DNA from: Leuctra nigra
Taxonomy: Eukaryota > Arthropoda > Insecta > Plecoptera > Leuctridae
Assembly: GCA_934045905.1 (NCBI GenBank)
Contig: OW203761.1
Coordinates: forward strand, 28,074,964-28,138,963
Reading direction: 5' to 3'
DNA length: 64,000 nt
Numbering within the stretch: position 1 is the first letter of the stretch; each line of letters opens with the position of its first letter. The position numbers were made by a program, and so were the translations under genes. Of this stretch, positions 1 to 11,852 are shown piece after piece. A model generated the notes under the pieces. The model was not told the DNA's origin. It saw nothing but the letters and a program-made list of their open reading frames with translations, and did no database searches.

Positions 1-240
1 TATTTTCCTACATTTAACTTCGTCTAAGCATGTGCTTTACGAGTGTCGACCTACCCACGCCCACGACTCTGAGCCTTACGACCGGCCTACCCCCTCGAGA
101 CGGACTTCCCCCCCGAATCGGGTCCCACGGCCCGTACCCTCCCGCCCCCCGGTCCGTCCCTATTCCGGCCTGGTCTTCCCACCAGTGCTGGACTCTTCCG
201 GGCCGGGCCCTTTAGGTCGACCCCTCCCGAAAACCTCCAT
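1..240. other. C-rich strand-asymmetric block
   Basis: Between about 40 and 235 the plus strand is strongly C-rich and G+C-rich, with runs such as CCCCCCC and repeated CCC-GG words, in contrast to the AT-rich DNA that follows. Short open frames cross it in two frames, but none shows a recognisable motif, so I do not call a gene. It could be the edge of a repeat or a UTR/CpG-rich exon truncated by the window edge. Confidence 0.4.
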
Positions 241-1191
241 TTATGATCAACAAAATTAAAAAAAGTTTTCGCACAATGACCTAGTTGTCGACGCGCCGTT
301 AAACCATATTACTCTATTAACGTGGCTCAACCGATCGAACATTCCAAAATATTTATTTTTTGAAATTACCATCACGAATTACTTTTTCCAACATTTCAAC
401 TATATTTAAGTATAAACAAACCATAAAATGTAATTTAACTTGCAACTCCTGTCTTACAGCGAGGTTTCAAATTATTGCCTTCCGAGAATGAACAAAACTT
501 TAACACAGGAGGTATAGGAAAATTATTGCGTTTTTCGTTTATAACTTCTAAAAAAGCACACGTTGGTATTGTTTTGAATTTTTTCCTTAATAGAATATCC
601 ATATATCTACCAGAAAAAAAGTTTTTTGATCAAAGTTGGGACTACATAAAAATTAGATCTTCATTATTAGCCTAAATGTGACACGATTTTACTTGGCTGC
701 CATAAGATAACATGGGGAAGAAAACTCAATTTATCTCAGAAACTAGACACGAGAAGTGTTTAATTTTTTCAATGATTGTGTATGGCATGATTATCAATAA
801 GTAGACAAAAAATTATGAAAATCTGAGACTATGCCCGATTGGATGAGCCACCTTAACCTAATGTGTTTTACGACTAACAGTAACCTGGTGGTAAGGAATG
901 TTACATACAATGAACATTTGGATGTCATATCATCACATATTGAATAACAAATAACGACTTCAGTAAGTAGTTCAGTAAAATGCTCATTGTAAATTTAATA
1001 CAATACAATATAGTAAAATGTATTAATGTAGAAACAAAATTAATTTCAACGACAAATTCAAAGATGAACTCTTAGTTGCGTAAAAATTTAAAAGCGATAA
1101 TATCTTGTAAAATATAACGAATAATAACGTTTAATAAATCTGTGTATATAAATTCTTCTCAATTTGTTAGTTTTTATATTAATTCAGTAAT
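241..1191. other. AT-rich non-coding stretch
   Basis: No gene, RNA or clear repeat is seen. The single short ORF (475-675, plus) has no recognisable features and is of chance length. Confidence 0.5.
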
Positions 1192-1392
1192 ATTTATTGA
1201 TAGACTTTCAAAAACTATTTATTTATACATACAATGCAATATTTCGCTCAAAATTCTCCGAGCTTCTTCAGGCATTTATAAAAACATTTTATAACATTTT
1301 TTTTATAAATGCCTGAAGAAGCTCGGAGAATTTTGAGCGAAATATTGCATTGTATGTATAAATAAATAGTTTTTGAAAGTCTATCAATAAAT
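1192..1392. repeat. Perfect long palindrome (93-bp arms, 15-bp spacer)
   Basis: Bases 1192-1284 are, as far as I can align them, the exact reverse complement of 1300-1392, with a 15-base AT-rich spacer. Transcribed on either strand it would form a 93-bp perfect hairpin. The 11-mer AATAAATCTGT occurs both upstream (1133-1143) and at the right edge (1386-1396). No transposon terminal signature was recognised. It could be a young fold-back MITE, a snap-back duplication or a hairpin-RNA locus. Confidence 0.85.
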
Positions 1393-3736
1393 CTGTATGT
1401 TTCCCTATTGCTTGACCATCTAACATGCCGTCTGTTTGGGTATACTTGTAGACATAGTTGTCAACATAGTAGGTATGCAGATGGAGTAATAGTGTCTGGT
1501 GGTAATTACTTAAATTTGTTGACTTATCAAACCTAATATTTGAATAAATTTTTGTACTAAAGTGATTAGCAGGCGATCTGTGAAATTGGACTTTTCTTGC
1601 AAAACCAGTGTTTTGCTAACGTTTTGTGAGCTCCTAAGAGACGCTCGGCATAACTATGGGGAATTGTGCGCACGCAGGTAAAGTAGGGGACGTAAAAATA
1701 AAATTACCCTTTCCAATAAGGGTCACTTTAAGTAAAAATTTCCTACTCGTAATTTTGAAACTTGTCCATATTTTCTTACTCTATTTGATTTTTATCAATT
1801 TCGATTTATGTTTCAAAACTAACACCTAGGAACTGTTTACTTATTACAGGTATTCAAATATTGATTTTAATAAGATACTTAAGTTACCAATTATCACATA
1901 ATTATCACGACAAGAGTGTTTTGCTCTGAAACAGATACCCCAGGTCTCTAAGACCTCGCCTCCTCTAACTCACAAAGTTTGTAAGAGAAAGTTACCATCA
2001 GTGTAAAATGCGTAGCTGCACAAAGTACCTTGTCAGCATGACCTTTAGAGAAACAAACTTAATTAAAGTAATGTCATGTACGCAGTGCGACTTTTCCACT
2101 TTAATGACATTGATCGTTCACTAAAAGCATCGAAGCTTGGAAGAGTCATTGACGGCAAAAGTTTGAAGGCTAAACAAGGAAAAAGCCCTGCGCTGTCCTC
2201 AGAGTCAGGAAATTAAGGGCATTCGAGTGATACCATGTGACCATAAATTTAAATACTAAATTAACCAAACTAATGAACCCCAAGTTGTGAGAACTGTTCT
2301 TTCTCATTATAATAGTGATCTTACAACTCAGGTGACCTTTTTCACCTCCAAAATTTTCGTATTTAATATTTTTTGGCGGAGTATTACTTTTTCAATGGAG
2401 TTGCTCATTATCTTCGTTATGAATAGGCGAAGAAAGTGCCGAAAGAAGAAAGAGCCTTTTTTTGTATGTTTATTACAATCGCTCTAAAATCAAAATGTTG
2501 ACTTCCCGAATTTTTCATCGATGAAATTATTATTTAGTGAGGACTGTGGCCAGACAATAAATAAAGTTATTAAAAAATACGCTTGGACACTTTCTTCGCC
2601 TATTCATAACGAAGATAATGAGACCACATGCAAGTCTGTAGAGTAATAATTGCTGGACAAGAAAGGAAAATTTTTGATGTGAAAAGGGTCACGTGAGTTG
2701 TAGAATCACTTTTATAATGAGAAAAAAACGTTCTCACAACTTTGGGTGCAGTAGTTTGGCCAATTAAAACCTTTCGCTCTCGCTGGACCGCGGACAGCAA
2801 AACAGACAACAGACAAACAAAACATCAGCATCATTTGTTTTTTATAAAGTTTGTACAATGAAGACAAAGAAATGACACCATTATGATGTTTGCTTCGAAT
2901 CAGTATGTCTATAGGCTCATGTATACTAATTGCTTTGTGACATGAAACTGAAATCGCATTGTGTGTAGCAAGTGCAGTGGTGTGCAGAATTTCCTTTTAC
3001 CTTTTTCATAAGTTCACTGTCTAAACTGAAAACACTAAAAGGTTACTGCGTACATGACGTATCAGGTATACAATCTGGAAATCATCCGAAAACAAAACTA
3101 ATCAGGGTGAAGTGTATTTTATCTATCAATTCTATTTGTATATAGATCAACTTTGTCAATATTTAAAGAATCTATTACTTTAAATAGGGGAATTTTGACA
3201 TAACTTTGGGGCAAACCAGAATAGTGGTTATTTCATGTACAAGAAGGTTGAGTCCTGTAAGTAACGAAGATCTCAGCCAAAAAGTATGAAAACCTCGTTC
3301 TTGAACCGTCTTGGCTGAGATCGCTCCCGGCGTCCGAAGATTGCCGGAGATTTATTGCCTTGTGATCGGTAGCAGCAGCTTTATTAGCAAAGCCGGATAA
3401 TCGGCAAGGAGAGCTTTCATTATTAAATACTGATTGAATGGCAAAATTCTGATTTTCATCAAAATAAATTATTCTGAACTTTAGAAGAAGAATTTGTGTC
3501 TTCGTATAATCCCGTCGAGTCAGTGCCTGCTTCTAAATTTAATTAGTTTAAAATCATAATTAATATTATATTCGCTCAATCTCAAACTCATACATTTAAT
3601 ACAAACTAAATTTGGTTTCTGAGAGCAACCAAGTTGAATTATGCATTATTGTGTACATGTCTGTATGATTCACAACAAGCAGTGTCAATTACATTTGATT
3701 ATTAAGCGAGCGAGCGATTTTGCCGCGTGTAGCAGG
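1393..3736. other. Intergenic/intronic stretch without recognisable gene
   Basis: AT-rich DNA with only short shadow ORFs. Two segments (about 2285-2350 and 2590-2740) share diverged inverted words, such as the sequence around TTCTCATTATAA and its complement, suggesting an old fold-back repeat. A small inverted pair (ATCTCAGCCAA / TTGGCTGAGAT) lies near 3270-3325. Confidence 0.35.
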
Positions 3737-3737
3737 C

Positions 3738-4213
3738 ACTTTTTTTGGATACGATTGGAGACAAAATGGGTTGACGAAATGATTTGAAATTTTAATCATG
3801 ACAAAAGACAAACTTAGGGTTAACCCTCGGTACATTTTTAATTTTTTGCTTTGTTAATTTTGATTTTTGGTGAAATATTGTACATTTTCTTGTCTCGCTG
3901 GGTGCCGTATGAAATTTAATTTTAAAACTGTGCCAAGTGATAAGTTTGTATTTTATCTCATAGTGATTAAAATTAGAGATCAATTGGTTCACGGGTTTGG
4001 TCTCCAATCGAATCGGAAATTTCATAGTTTATGCTGTTTTGTTGAATAACCAACGCCTAATTAACAAGACACGAAGCAAACATGAAAAAGTGCTACTAAT
4101 ATACAATCACACTGATCATGTGAACATCCTATCAGAATTACGCTATGGTTACACCCACTTTTGAAACAATTTTTTCTCTCTCAATTTGCTAAAACGGCCG
4201 AGCGCTTGCACCA
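3738..4213. repeat. Interspersed repeat C, copy 1
   Basis: This copy shares long blocks with 21488-21945 (opposite orientation) and 27421-27858: the word GGATACGATTGGAGAC, the block with TTTGTCTTT/ATCATGATTAAA, the stretch with GTGCTACTAATATACAATC, and the end block near AACGGCCGAGCGCTTGC. It carries an internal inverted pair (GATTGGAGAC near 3750; GTCTCCAATC near 4000). Short ORFs inside it are repeat shadows. It looks like an old non-autonomous DNA element; the superfamily is not assigned. Confidence 0.6.
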
Positions 4214-7200
4214 AGAGCATAAGACTATGCACTATGACTAGATTATGACTATGCATAAGAGCATAGTCAGCATGGTTGGTGTTACTGATGTGCCTACTCC
4301 TATACCGCACATTTCTCGACTTTAAATTTGCGTAAATACTAACACCAATTACCAGTACCAGACTGGTATAGTCTTTGAGCAAAATCATTTGATTGAGTGA
4401 ATGGGAAAAATTACCCCTTTTTGAAATGCGACCAATCGATAAAGTTAATGCACCACAATGTGATCATTTGAAAATTATAGAGTTTTGAGTCATTCCAGCT
4501 GACTACATTCCGGTAGTCAGCACGAAAATACTTATTGTTCGCTTGGCAACGCGGTAGGTGCACACCTCGCTTTCCTGGTTTTAGAAAATCGCTGTCAAAG
4601 AACAAATTAGTATCAAACAAATTAAATAACATATCCGTTGCAGCGAATATCAATATTTCATTTGAAAAGAACCTGTACGTCATCTAATTGGAAGGGTCGA
4701 CAAACAAATATGTGTTTACCCGCAGCAATTATTATTGTAACCAGACATGAACCAGAAAGTCATAATTAATTAAAAAGCACTAATGACGTATAAAACGAAA
4801 TAAAAGGCCTATGAATGGCGACAACATCAAAAGTAGTTACATTGAAAACGTATTTGTGAGAATCGGTGGTAGTTGAAAGGCGGCAGAAATCCGACGCATA
4901 TACATTAACATACACGATCATTTCTATCAACAGGTTTAATTTCAGAAGAAGTCATTTATACATTTCAAAATAAGTATTTGTCCCTAACTCACATTCTTTT
5001 GAAATTTGACTTAGCAAAAACTGGAGTATTGAATACGATCATTGACTATGGCATGGCAAAAGCGCTAAACTCAGATCAGTAAAGCTAAATAATTTTCAGT
5101 AAGCTCCACAAAAAAGCAAATAATATATTTTTTCAGCGAAAGCTAAGTAAATTGTAGTGGTTATCTACTTTTTATGCACTGTCCATTATGTGGGAGCTAA
5201 TGAAGGGACTCCTAGTGTGCAATATGATACATAATTTTTTTCAGAGTTAAGTATCTGAATTATCTCAGAACTACGAGTACAAAATGTGATTTCGTGAGTT
5301 ATTGCAGAATTCCCACGATAAAGTTGATCAAGCCTCCACGTATTCCTCAACGAACTATTTTCTTGTCGATGAAGGTTGCAAGTGTTATATTATAACCCCA
5401 TAATGAAGGATGACCGGATGGTTGAAACCGACTCTATGTGTAGGTGGCAAGTACTCATTACCCTTCCTCTGCACAGCGTCGAGGGGATGATGACCTATCC
5501 AGGAGAAATAGACTAATATACCTCGTGAACACTGCCGTTAAGTGTGACGTTGAATGGGTGTTGAGATGGACGTCCAGCAATCTCGCGGTATTAATCCATT
5601 ACCACCGCCATGTTTCTCAATCAATATCAATTACTTTGTCCGAGTTGGTACACGCCACACATATTTTGACCCCAATTCGCAACTCTTGCTCCAACATTAC
5701 GACTGAATGGTGTAAGTTATGTGGATGCTCTTTTCTTGCGGTGTGTTATTTTCTGTTGTCAACCCTGGCGTTCAAGCAATTTCGAGAGATTGGGAAACAA
5801 TTCCCCAAGGCACTTGATGGATTATGTGAGAGTCTTTGTTTTACCTGACATGACGTCTATGGATAGTACATTTTATTGCGCATCTTGACCACAGCTATGA
5901 GGACAATAATTTATATGTAGAATAAAATGCACAAATTGTAAAGTTGTACTTAAACGAAAAAGAAGGGCTAAGGGGAACGACGACACAAGACCATTTTTGG
6001 GGAAATGAGATGAGGTATAGTGTTTTGTATGAGCTTTGTAAATATTCTCTTGGTTTGATGGAAACATTGGTTTCACTTTTCAGACGCGTTTATTTTAGAA
6101 TTATATCGTTATTCCCTTCAAATATCCTTCAAATACCTTTCAAATATATAATATGTACGTATAATATTAATACCAAAAAACATTATTAGAATGTTAATTA
6201 CAACGGATTTTTACTAGTCAACTTTTCATCAAAGCCTGCGATTGTTTATTTTAGAGAGTGCAATTTAAACTTTTAATTAACTTCAAAGAACTTAAACTTC
6301 AAAGGTGTGAAGTCAGCTACAAGAAAAAAACTTTTTGTCATTAACCGTAATATCTTAGAGAATGAAAACTTTACCCATTTGCTAACCTCTTCATCTATGA
6401 GACATTTCTAATGCTTCAATATCATCTAAGACCTCGATGTCGTCTCAGTGACCTGATTTCATCTCTACTAGGGCCTCATGGACCGACGCCAAGTAATGAC
6501 AAAGCACCCACGTCTAAGACTAACTCCAAGATGCACGCCCAATACCACACTAGGTTTCCGACCACCAGCTCGTCAAATCATCATGTAAACCTCATGGGGA
6601 AGATTCACGGACGATCGAATTAAACTGAGAGTTCACAATAAGATGTCTTGTAGTACATTGTTGAAACTTTGATTTGAACATATCAATTAAAACCCGTGAT
6701 TAAAACTAAGCAATCAAGAGGAAGTGCTCTTGAAACAGACTTGGTTTGTTGCGATGTCCTTACGTCTGAAACACAAAGACTTAGTTGCACCATTCGACAA
6801 GTCGTTCTGATGCAACTTACCAACACGTCGAAAGCATTTTTACCATACTTGATCATACCTTACCATACATATACTTGATCTAAATAATGGAAAATACACA
6901 TTTTTGTGGCTAACGAGGGATGTATATTAATAAATCGCTATCTTCTTCACCTTCATCATTTACCTATCGAGAAATTCAGGAGACTCGGCCACAACCTAAA
7001 CGAATAAACCGATTACCTCATCTGCACTTTTGTCGTCTGATGTGCATTTTCATAAGACGATCCGGATGTAGGCCTAACTGTTATGAAACCGGAAGTGAAG
7101 GTCATATCTTGAATACATCGATATTTTTTATGAGATTGTGTTAAATCATTGAAATTAAGTTATATAACAAAATTGACAGTGCAGTTCCTCTGCTCTGGTA

Positions 7201-8792
7201 GCTAATACTGTTAGGAGTTTGAAAATGTATCCGAAATGAAGATTGCATATGGTGCAAGAACGAAAACATCTTCCGAAAGTGCAGCAATAATTCATGGTTA
7301 TAGACTTTAACCCAGTTTTACAAGGTATATAACTCCATTAACTAATCAGTATAAGTCAATTAGATAATTTCATAAAGGCTAAATAATGATATTTGTGTAC
7401 ATTGAGCTTGAAACTTTGTGATCCGGCGCCACGAGTACCCAGTTCCATAGAGATTTCACATCTTGCTCGAAGATTTTCTCTTCTTGATCCAAGTTTTAAC
7501 TAGATCGAGTCGAGTTTCCTTATGACGCTTGAGTAAATGATGGATCACATGGGAATATGTTGACGTGTGCACCGTCTTTCCTCGCTGTCACAGGTTAGTA
7601 ACGTACTGTTGCTGTTCAAAACGCCACAAACACACAATGTCGGGTCTTCATCCCATCGAGCTCCACAGATCCACGGCGATCGCATCTGATAATGAAGACA
7701 ATGGAGACTTCCACATTCAGTCATAAACTTGAGCGAGATCCTCTTGGTTGTTCGCCGGAGTGTAAATCGCATCGCACGACTCCTGCAGTTCTCTGCCCCT
7801 TTCATGTTGACTGATATTAATGGCTTTGTTGTCAAGGATGATCTCTATCATGCAAGTTAAGTGTATTAAGTTGCCATGGTGGTAGTTGTGTTTGTTTAAA
7901 TGTGAATGTCACTTTAAGTATGTGAAGAAATGTGTCGAGATTGGCGTTACGTTAATTATTCATAAATGCGCTTCGTTTGATATGTAAGGTGCATTGCGGA
8001 TTTGAATCAAAATCCCAGGCTTTGAGCAGAAACTATTGGTTTTCTGAGAAAGTTTACTTCGAAGATAGATCTTGCCTTTCTTATTATCTTGGAAATATTT
8101 AACTCTTTTACCTACTTAGATGAAATGTTAAATGATATTTATGGAGATAATATTTTGAATTTAACTGAACTTTAGCTTATATGAAAATCTATTTTTAGAA
8201 AGTATCAAGTTGAAGAGTGTGTGTATTTTGGGTATCCTCGAAAAACACACACACAGCCCCTTAGCAGACCGTAAAATATCAAAACAAAAGAATATTAACA
8301 AAGAGCTTTTGCAAATGAGATAAATATTTTATACCAACATGAATGTATTCAAACTTTGATGTTAATACCCTCTGAGGAAAAATTGTATAATATTTTTGAC
8401 AATCTTACTCTCAAAGATGAAGTACAGAATTTTATAAAAGTGGAATGATGATTTATTTATTGGGAGATGTTTAGTTAAATGTCAAGCAAGATCTCAGACT
8501 AAAGCTGACGTTGATGCAGCAATTCCATTTTACCTCCATCTCAACTTCTACTCTCTAGGTCTCGTTGAAAATTGAACAAAATAATATTACATTCTAGGAA
8601 TTGAAAGCATACTGTTGCTCATCATGTAAGAAAAACGCTTCTACAGTGCAGAATAATGTGCGAAGGATGTGACACATTACACAAATAAACTAATTTTTCG
8701 TTCCACTCACTACCACTTTCGCTAATGTTTAAATATTGGACATAATAATTCCTTTTCAACCATTCAAATTATGATGAAACATATGGAAAATA
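4214..8792. other. Stretch without recognisable gene
   Basis: Mostly AT-rich. The ORF at 5444-5848 (plus, 134 codons) and a slightly GC-richer patch at about 7540-7830 show no family motif and no convincing splice context, so they are not called as genes. No RNA gene was recognised. Confidence 0.35.
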
Positions 8793-8913
8793 ACTAGGAA
8801 AACGCTCAGTGTAACGCGTTGATGAGCGAGCACGGGTACGTGCAAATTCTCGAACCGGAAATGCGTACACAACGCACAGAAAACATATACAACCATATTG
8901 AATTGATTATGAT

Positions 8914-9316
8914 TAGTGCTCGAAGTAGGAATTAAATAGTGGCGGTATGGTAACATAAGAATACCACGTGAGGGGGGGAGGGGGGGGGGGGGGTACGATA
9001 TTAGATGAGGGTCCAGATTCCAGAATTACACTGACAACCATTGTCATGTCATTAGTTAGATTAGTCTTTTACCTTGATGAAACAACTAAATTAAATAATG
9101 AATTTTTCTTTATCTTGTAGTGAATGTTCATAGTTCATAGTTATGCTTGAAATATGCAGTCAAAAGATAACCATGAAATACGAGTAAATTAGAATCTAAA
9201 ATTACGTAATTTTTTTTAAGCATTCCGTTTTTTCTGAGAAGTAACGATATGAAATCAAATGTGTAAAGAAGTACCGGTATACCATACCGTCCCATACCGG
9301 CCCACTTCGAGCACTG
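8914..9316. mobile_element. hAT-type MITE with 8-bp target duplication
   Basis: The ends are TAGTGCTCGAAGT and its near complement ACTTCGAGCACTG. They are flanked by the perfect 8-bp direct repeat ATTATGAT (8906-8913 and 9317-9324). An 8-bp duplication and CAGTG-like ends are known hAT features. The element is 403 bp, has no coding capacity, contains a long poly-G tract (about 8970-8992), and sits inside repeat B copy R1, so it inserted after it. Confidence 0.8.
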
Positions 9317-9539
9317 ATTATGATATCAACTTAAAAGTAGGTATATGCTTTTCATCGAAACTTTAAAATAGCATCTAAGCACCTGGTTCATAAAGCAAAT
9401 CAGAATCAATTCAATTGGCACTGGAAAACATTCATTTCGATACTTCATTACTGACAGATATTAAAAATGTCAATAAGTTCATACGTTCTTAACTGATTGG
9501 GATGAAATTTTGTAAAATAAGAGACAATATTGGTCTTAA

Positions 9540-10080
9540 TGATCATGCAAAATATGAGTTTGATCAGAATTATCGAAGACCGTTTTCATTTTTCAGCCTA
9601 TCAGGAGATATTTATTTAAATTTTAATCAATGAATGGATTTCAAAAAAAATTATGGTGTGCAAACAGAGAAGGTTGGTTTTACATGTGTGCAAAATTTCA
9701 GCTCGATCAAAGAAAAACGCTGACCTGTATAGCCAAAATAGGATTTTGATCAGATTTATCGAAGACCAGTTTCATTTTTCAACCTACCATCAGGAGATGT
9801 TTATTTAAATTTTAGCCAATTAATAAATTTCAAAAAAATTTGGGGTCTGCAAACAGAAAAGTTTGTCTCTACATGTGTGCAAAATTTCAGCTCGATCGAG
9901 GAAAAACTCTAGACATGTATAGCCAAAATATGAGTTTGATCAGATTTGTCGAAGACCATTTTCACTTTTCAACCTATCAGGAGATGTTTATTTAAATTTT
10001 AACCAATCAGTAGATTTCAAAAATATTAGGGTCTGCAACGCCCAGAGAATGTCCAAACACGTGTGCAAAATTTCAGCTCG
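9540..10080 (+). repeat. Tandem units of about 187 bp inside repeat B
   Basis: The words TTTGATCAGA, TCGAAGACC, AGGAGATGTTTATTTAAATTTT and CAAAATTTCAGCTCGATCGA (or close variants) recur at spacings of about 187 bases, starting near 9555, 9741 and 9928. The inverted copies at 57.9-58.3 and 60.8-61.05 kb carry the same blocks, the former with at least two units. Confidence 0.65.
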
Positions 10081-10199
10081 ATCGAAGAAAAACTCTGACC
10101 TGTATATCGTCAATAACAGAAAAAAAAAAAAAAAAAAAAACAGAGGTCCGTGCCAAATGAGCCAAAAGGAGACGCTCGCTTCGCTCGCTCAATTAATAT

Positions 10200-11526
10200 C
10201 TAGTGGAGCAGTTGCTCCACCCAGCCAAGTCGTACTGTACACTCACAGTCACTCAACATACCGTAAATGCCTAATAAACTTAGGAGCAGACCAAACACTT
10301 TTACCATAGCCTTCTTACCTCTATGCTTTTACTGTAAGCAACAACCTAGCATTTTCGGTCTACTGGATCTTAAAATTGGAAAATCTCACATTGTTATGAA
10401 ATAACTTAATTTCGAGCTATGGCCCACCTGACAACATATACCAAATTTAGGAACAATACGTGTTGCCGTTTGCGAGCTAGAGGGCCGTGAAAACAGTGAA
10501 ATTACACCCCTTTTCAAAGCTATCTGATGATGATTCAGATTCAGATATCAGGAAACGTTGCTATCACCGCCACAGCCTAAACGGCTGAACCGATCCATCT
10601 AAAAATTTTACCACATGTGCACTTTTGGCGTCTGATGATACCTTTGTTCTTATAAATATTTGGGCCGCCATTTTTAAACCGGAAGCTACGTCATATATCA
10701 AAAACGGCTGGACCGATTAGAACGAAATTAGCGCCATTCGATTTAGAAGGTCATCTATAAGGAATACCAATAGTCGAAGAAGAAATGTTCTATAACCTAA
10801 ACCGGAAATGACGTAATAAAAATGACAAATCTGACTAAAAGCATCTCTTATATCAATAACTACATATTCAGAAGGCTTATAATGTTACATAACATTTATA
10901 GATACAAATTTTAGGTGGCAGTGATGTCAACCGCCATTTTGAAAACCGGAAGTGATGCCGTAACTCGAGAACGGCTGGACCGATTGGAACGAAACTTTCG
11001 CTATACTTCGAAACATATTATTTATAGCATAAACACAGTAACAAGCACAACTTTTCTTAGCAACCAAATCACAAAATCTTATTTTTTAAAATAATTATAA
11101 TCTTTGGTGCCACAATATGTTACAAGTTGTAATAATAAACTGAAAAGAGGAGTGATATCCCCATAAAAAACACTCCGTGTAAAAATACCAGCCAAGCACT
11201 TCAACTTAAAAAAAATAGAAGAAATCTAAAAATTCAGCACTGAAAAGTAGTGATATCAAAAAATTGGCCAAGTCAAAACTTTTCAAAAAATACTTGGCGC
11301 ATTGTTTTTTTAGGGCATTATATTATATGTATAGATGAGTTTAATTGATTTCCGGCCTACTTCTATACTATTTATATGCACGATACGCCAAGTATTTTTT
11401 GAAAAGTTTTGACTTGGCCAATTTTTTGATATCACTACTTTTCAGTGCTGAATTTTTAGATTTCTTCTATTTTTTTTAAGTTGAAGTGCTTGGCTGGTAT
11501 TTTTACACTGAGTGTTTTTTAAGGGG
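10200..11526 (-). mobile_element. Fold-back element F, copy 1
   Basis: One of four copies in the window. In element orientation it begins with a long fold-back (11159-11526 here) bounded by CCCC...GGGG, runs through a body with words such as TTTCCGGTTT and ATGACGTCA-like sites, and ends with a short palindrome (GGAGCAGTTGCTCC here) plus CTAG. No target duplication is visible. It abuts the end of repeat B copy R1. No protein is encoded. The CTAG end, nearby palindrome and absent duplication recall Helitron/Helentron derivatives, but the start is atypical. Confidence 0.75.
11159..11526. repeat. Fold-back of element F copy 1
   Basis: Two arms of about 130-140 bases are near-perfect inverted repeats (left starts CCCCATAAAAAACACTCCGT; right ends in the complementary block). 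The spacer holds the unpaired sequence between GGCGCAT and ATACGCC. Confidence 0.85.
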
Positions 11527-11852
11527 TTATTGATTAGCAGATGTTTAATCGACCTTGTAACATACCTACAAGGTCACCACAAGCTCACTCCAAGTCACTA
11601 CACAAGGTCACTCGTAAAAGAGCTAAAAGAAAAAAAAGTAAAAGAGCTGAAGTGGGATAGACTGGAGAGCAGAAAGAAAGATCAATCGACTATGCAACCT
11701 TCTAAGAATACAACAAGGTGATTGGTGAACATGATTAGAAGGAGTTGAATGATAAACTGAAGCCGGCACTGTCTCGGGGGAGGACCAGGACTAAGAAAGC
11801 ATACTTTGAATCAAATTCAAAAAAGGATTGTGGAAGATACTCTTTTATGAAT

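Larger units (their letters stand above)
8793..10195 (+). repeat. CGCTCG-ended interspersed repeat B, copy R1 (interrupted)
   Basis: It starts with the conserved motif AACGCGTTGATGAGCGAGC (just after ACTAGGAAAACGCTC) and ends with an A-run, then CAGAGGTCCGTGCCAAATG and GACGCTCGCTTCGCTCGCTC-AATTA. Related ends recur at 17.2-18.0, 29.3-29.9, 30.3-31.2, 48.95-49.9, 57.8-58.6 and 60.75 kb. The copy is interrupted by a hAT-type MITE (8914-9316) and contains three diverged units of about 187 bp (9540-10080). Short ORFs here are shadows. Confidence 0.7.

Noticed and set aside
5444..5848. 134-codon plus-strand ORF
   Set aside because: No recognisable motif, no splice or promoter context, mixed composition; long enough to be noted but within chance expectation for a window this size.
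7545..7835. Minus ORF in a GC-richer patch; a second minus frame ending RELQESCDAIYTPANNQEDL also open
   Set aside because: Two competing frames, no acceptor upstream and no family recognised; considered as a receptor C-terminal exon but unsupported.
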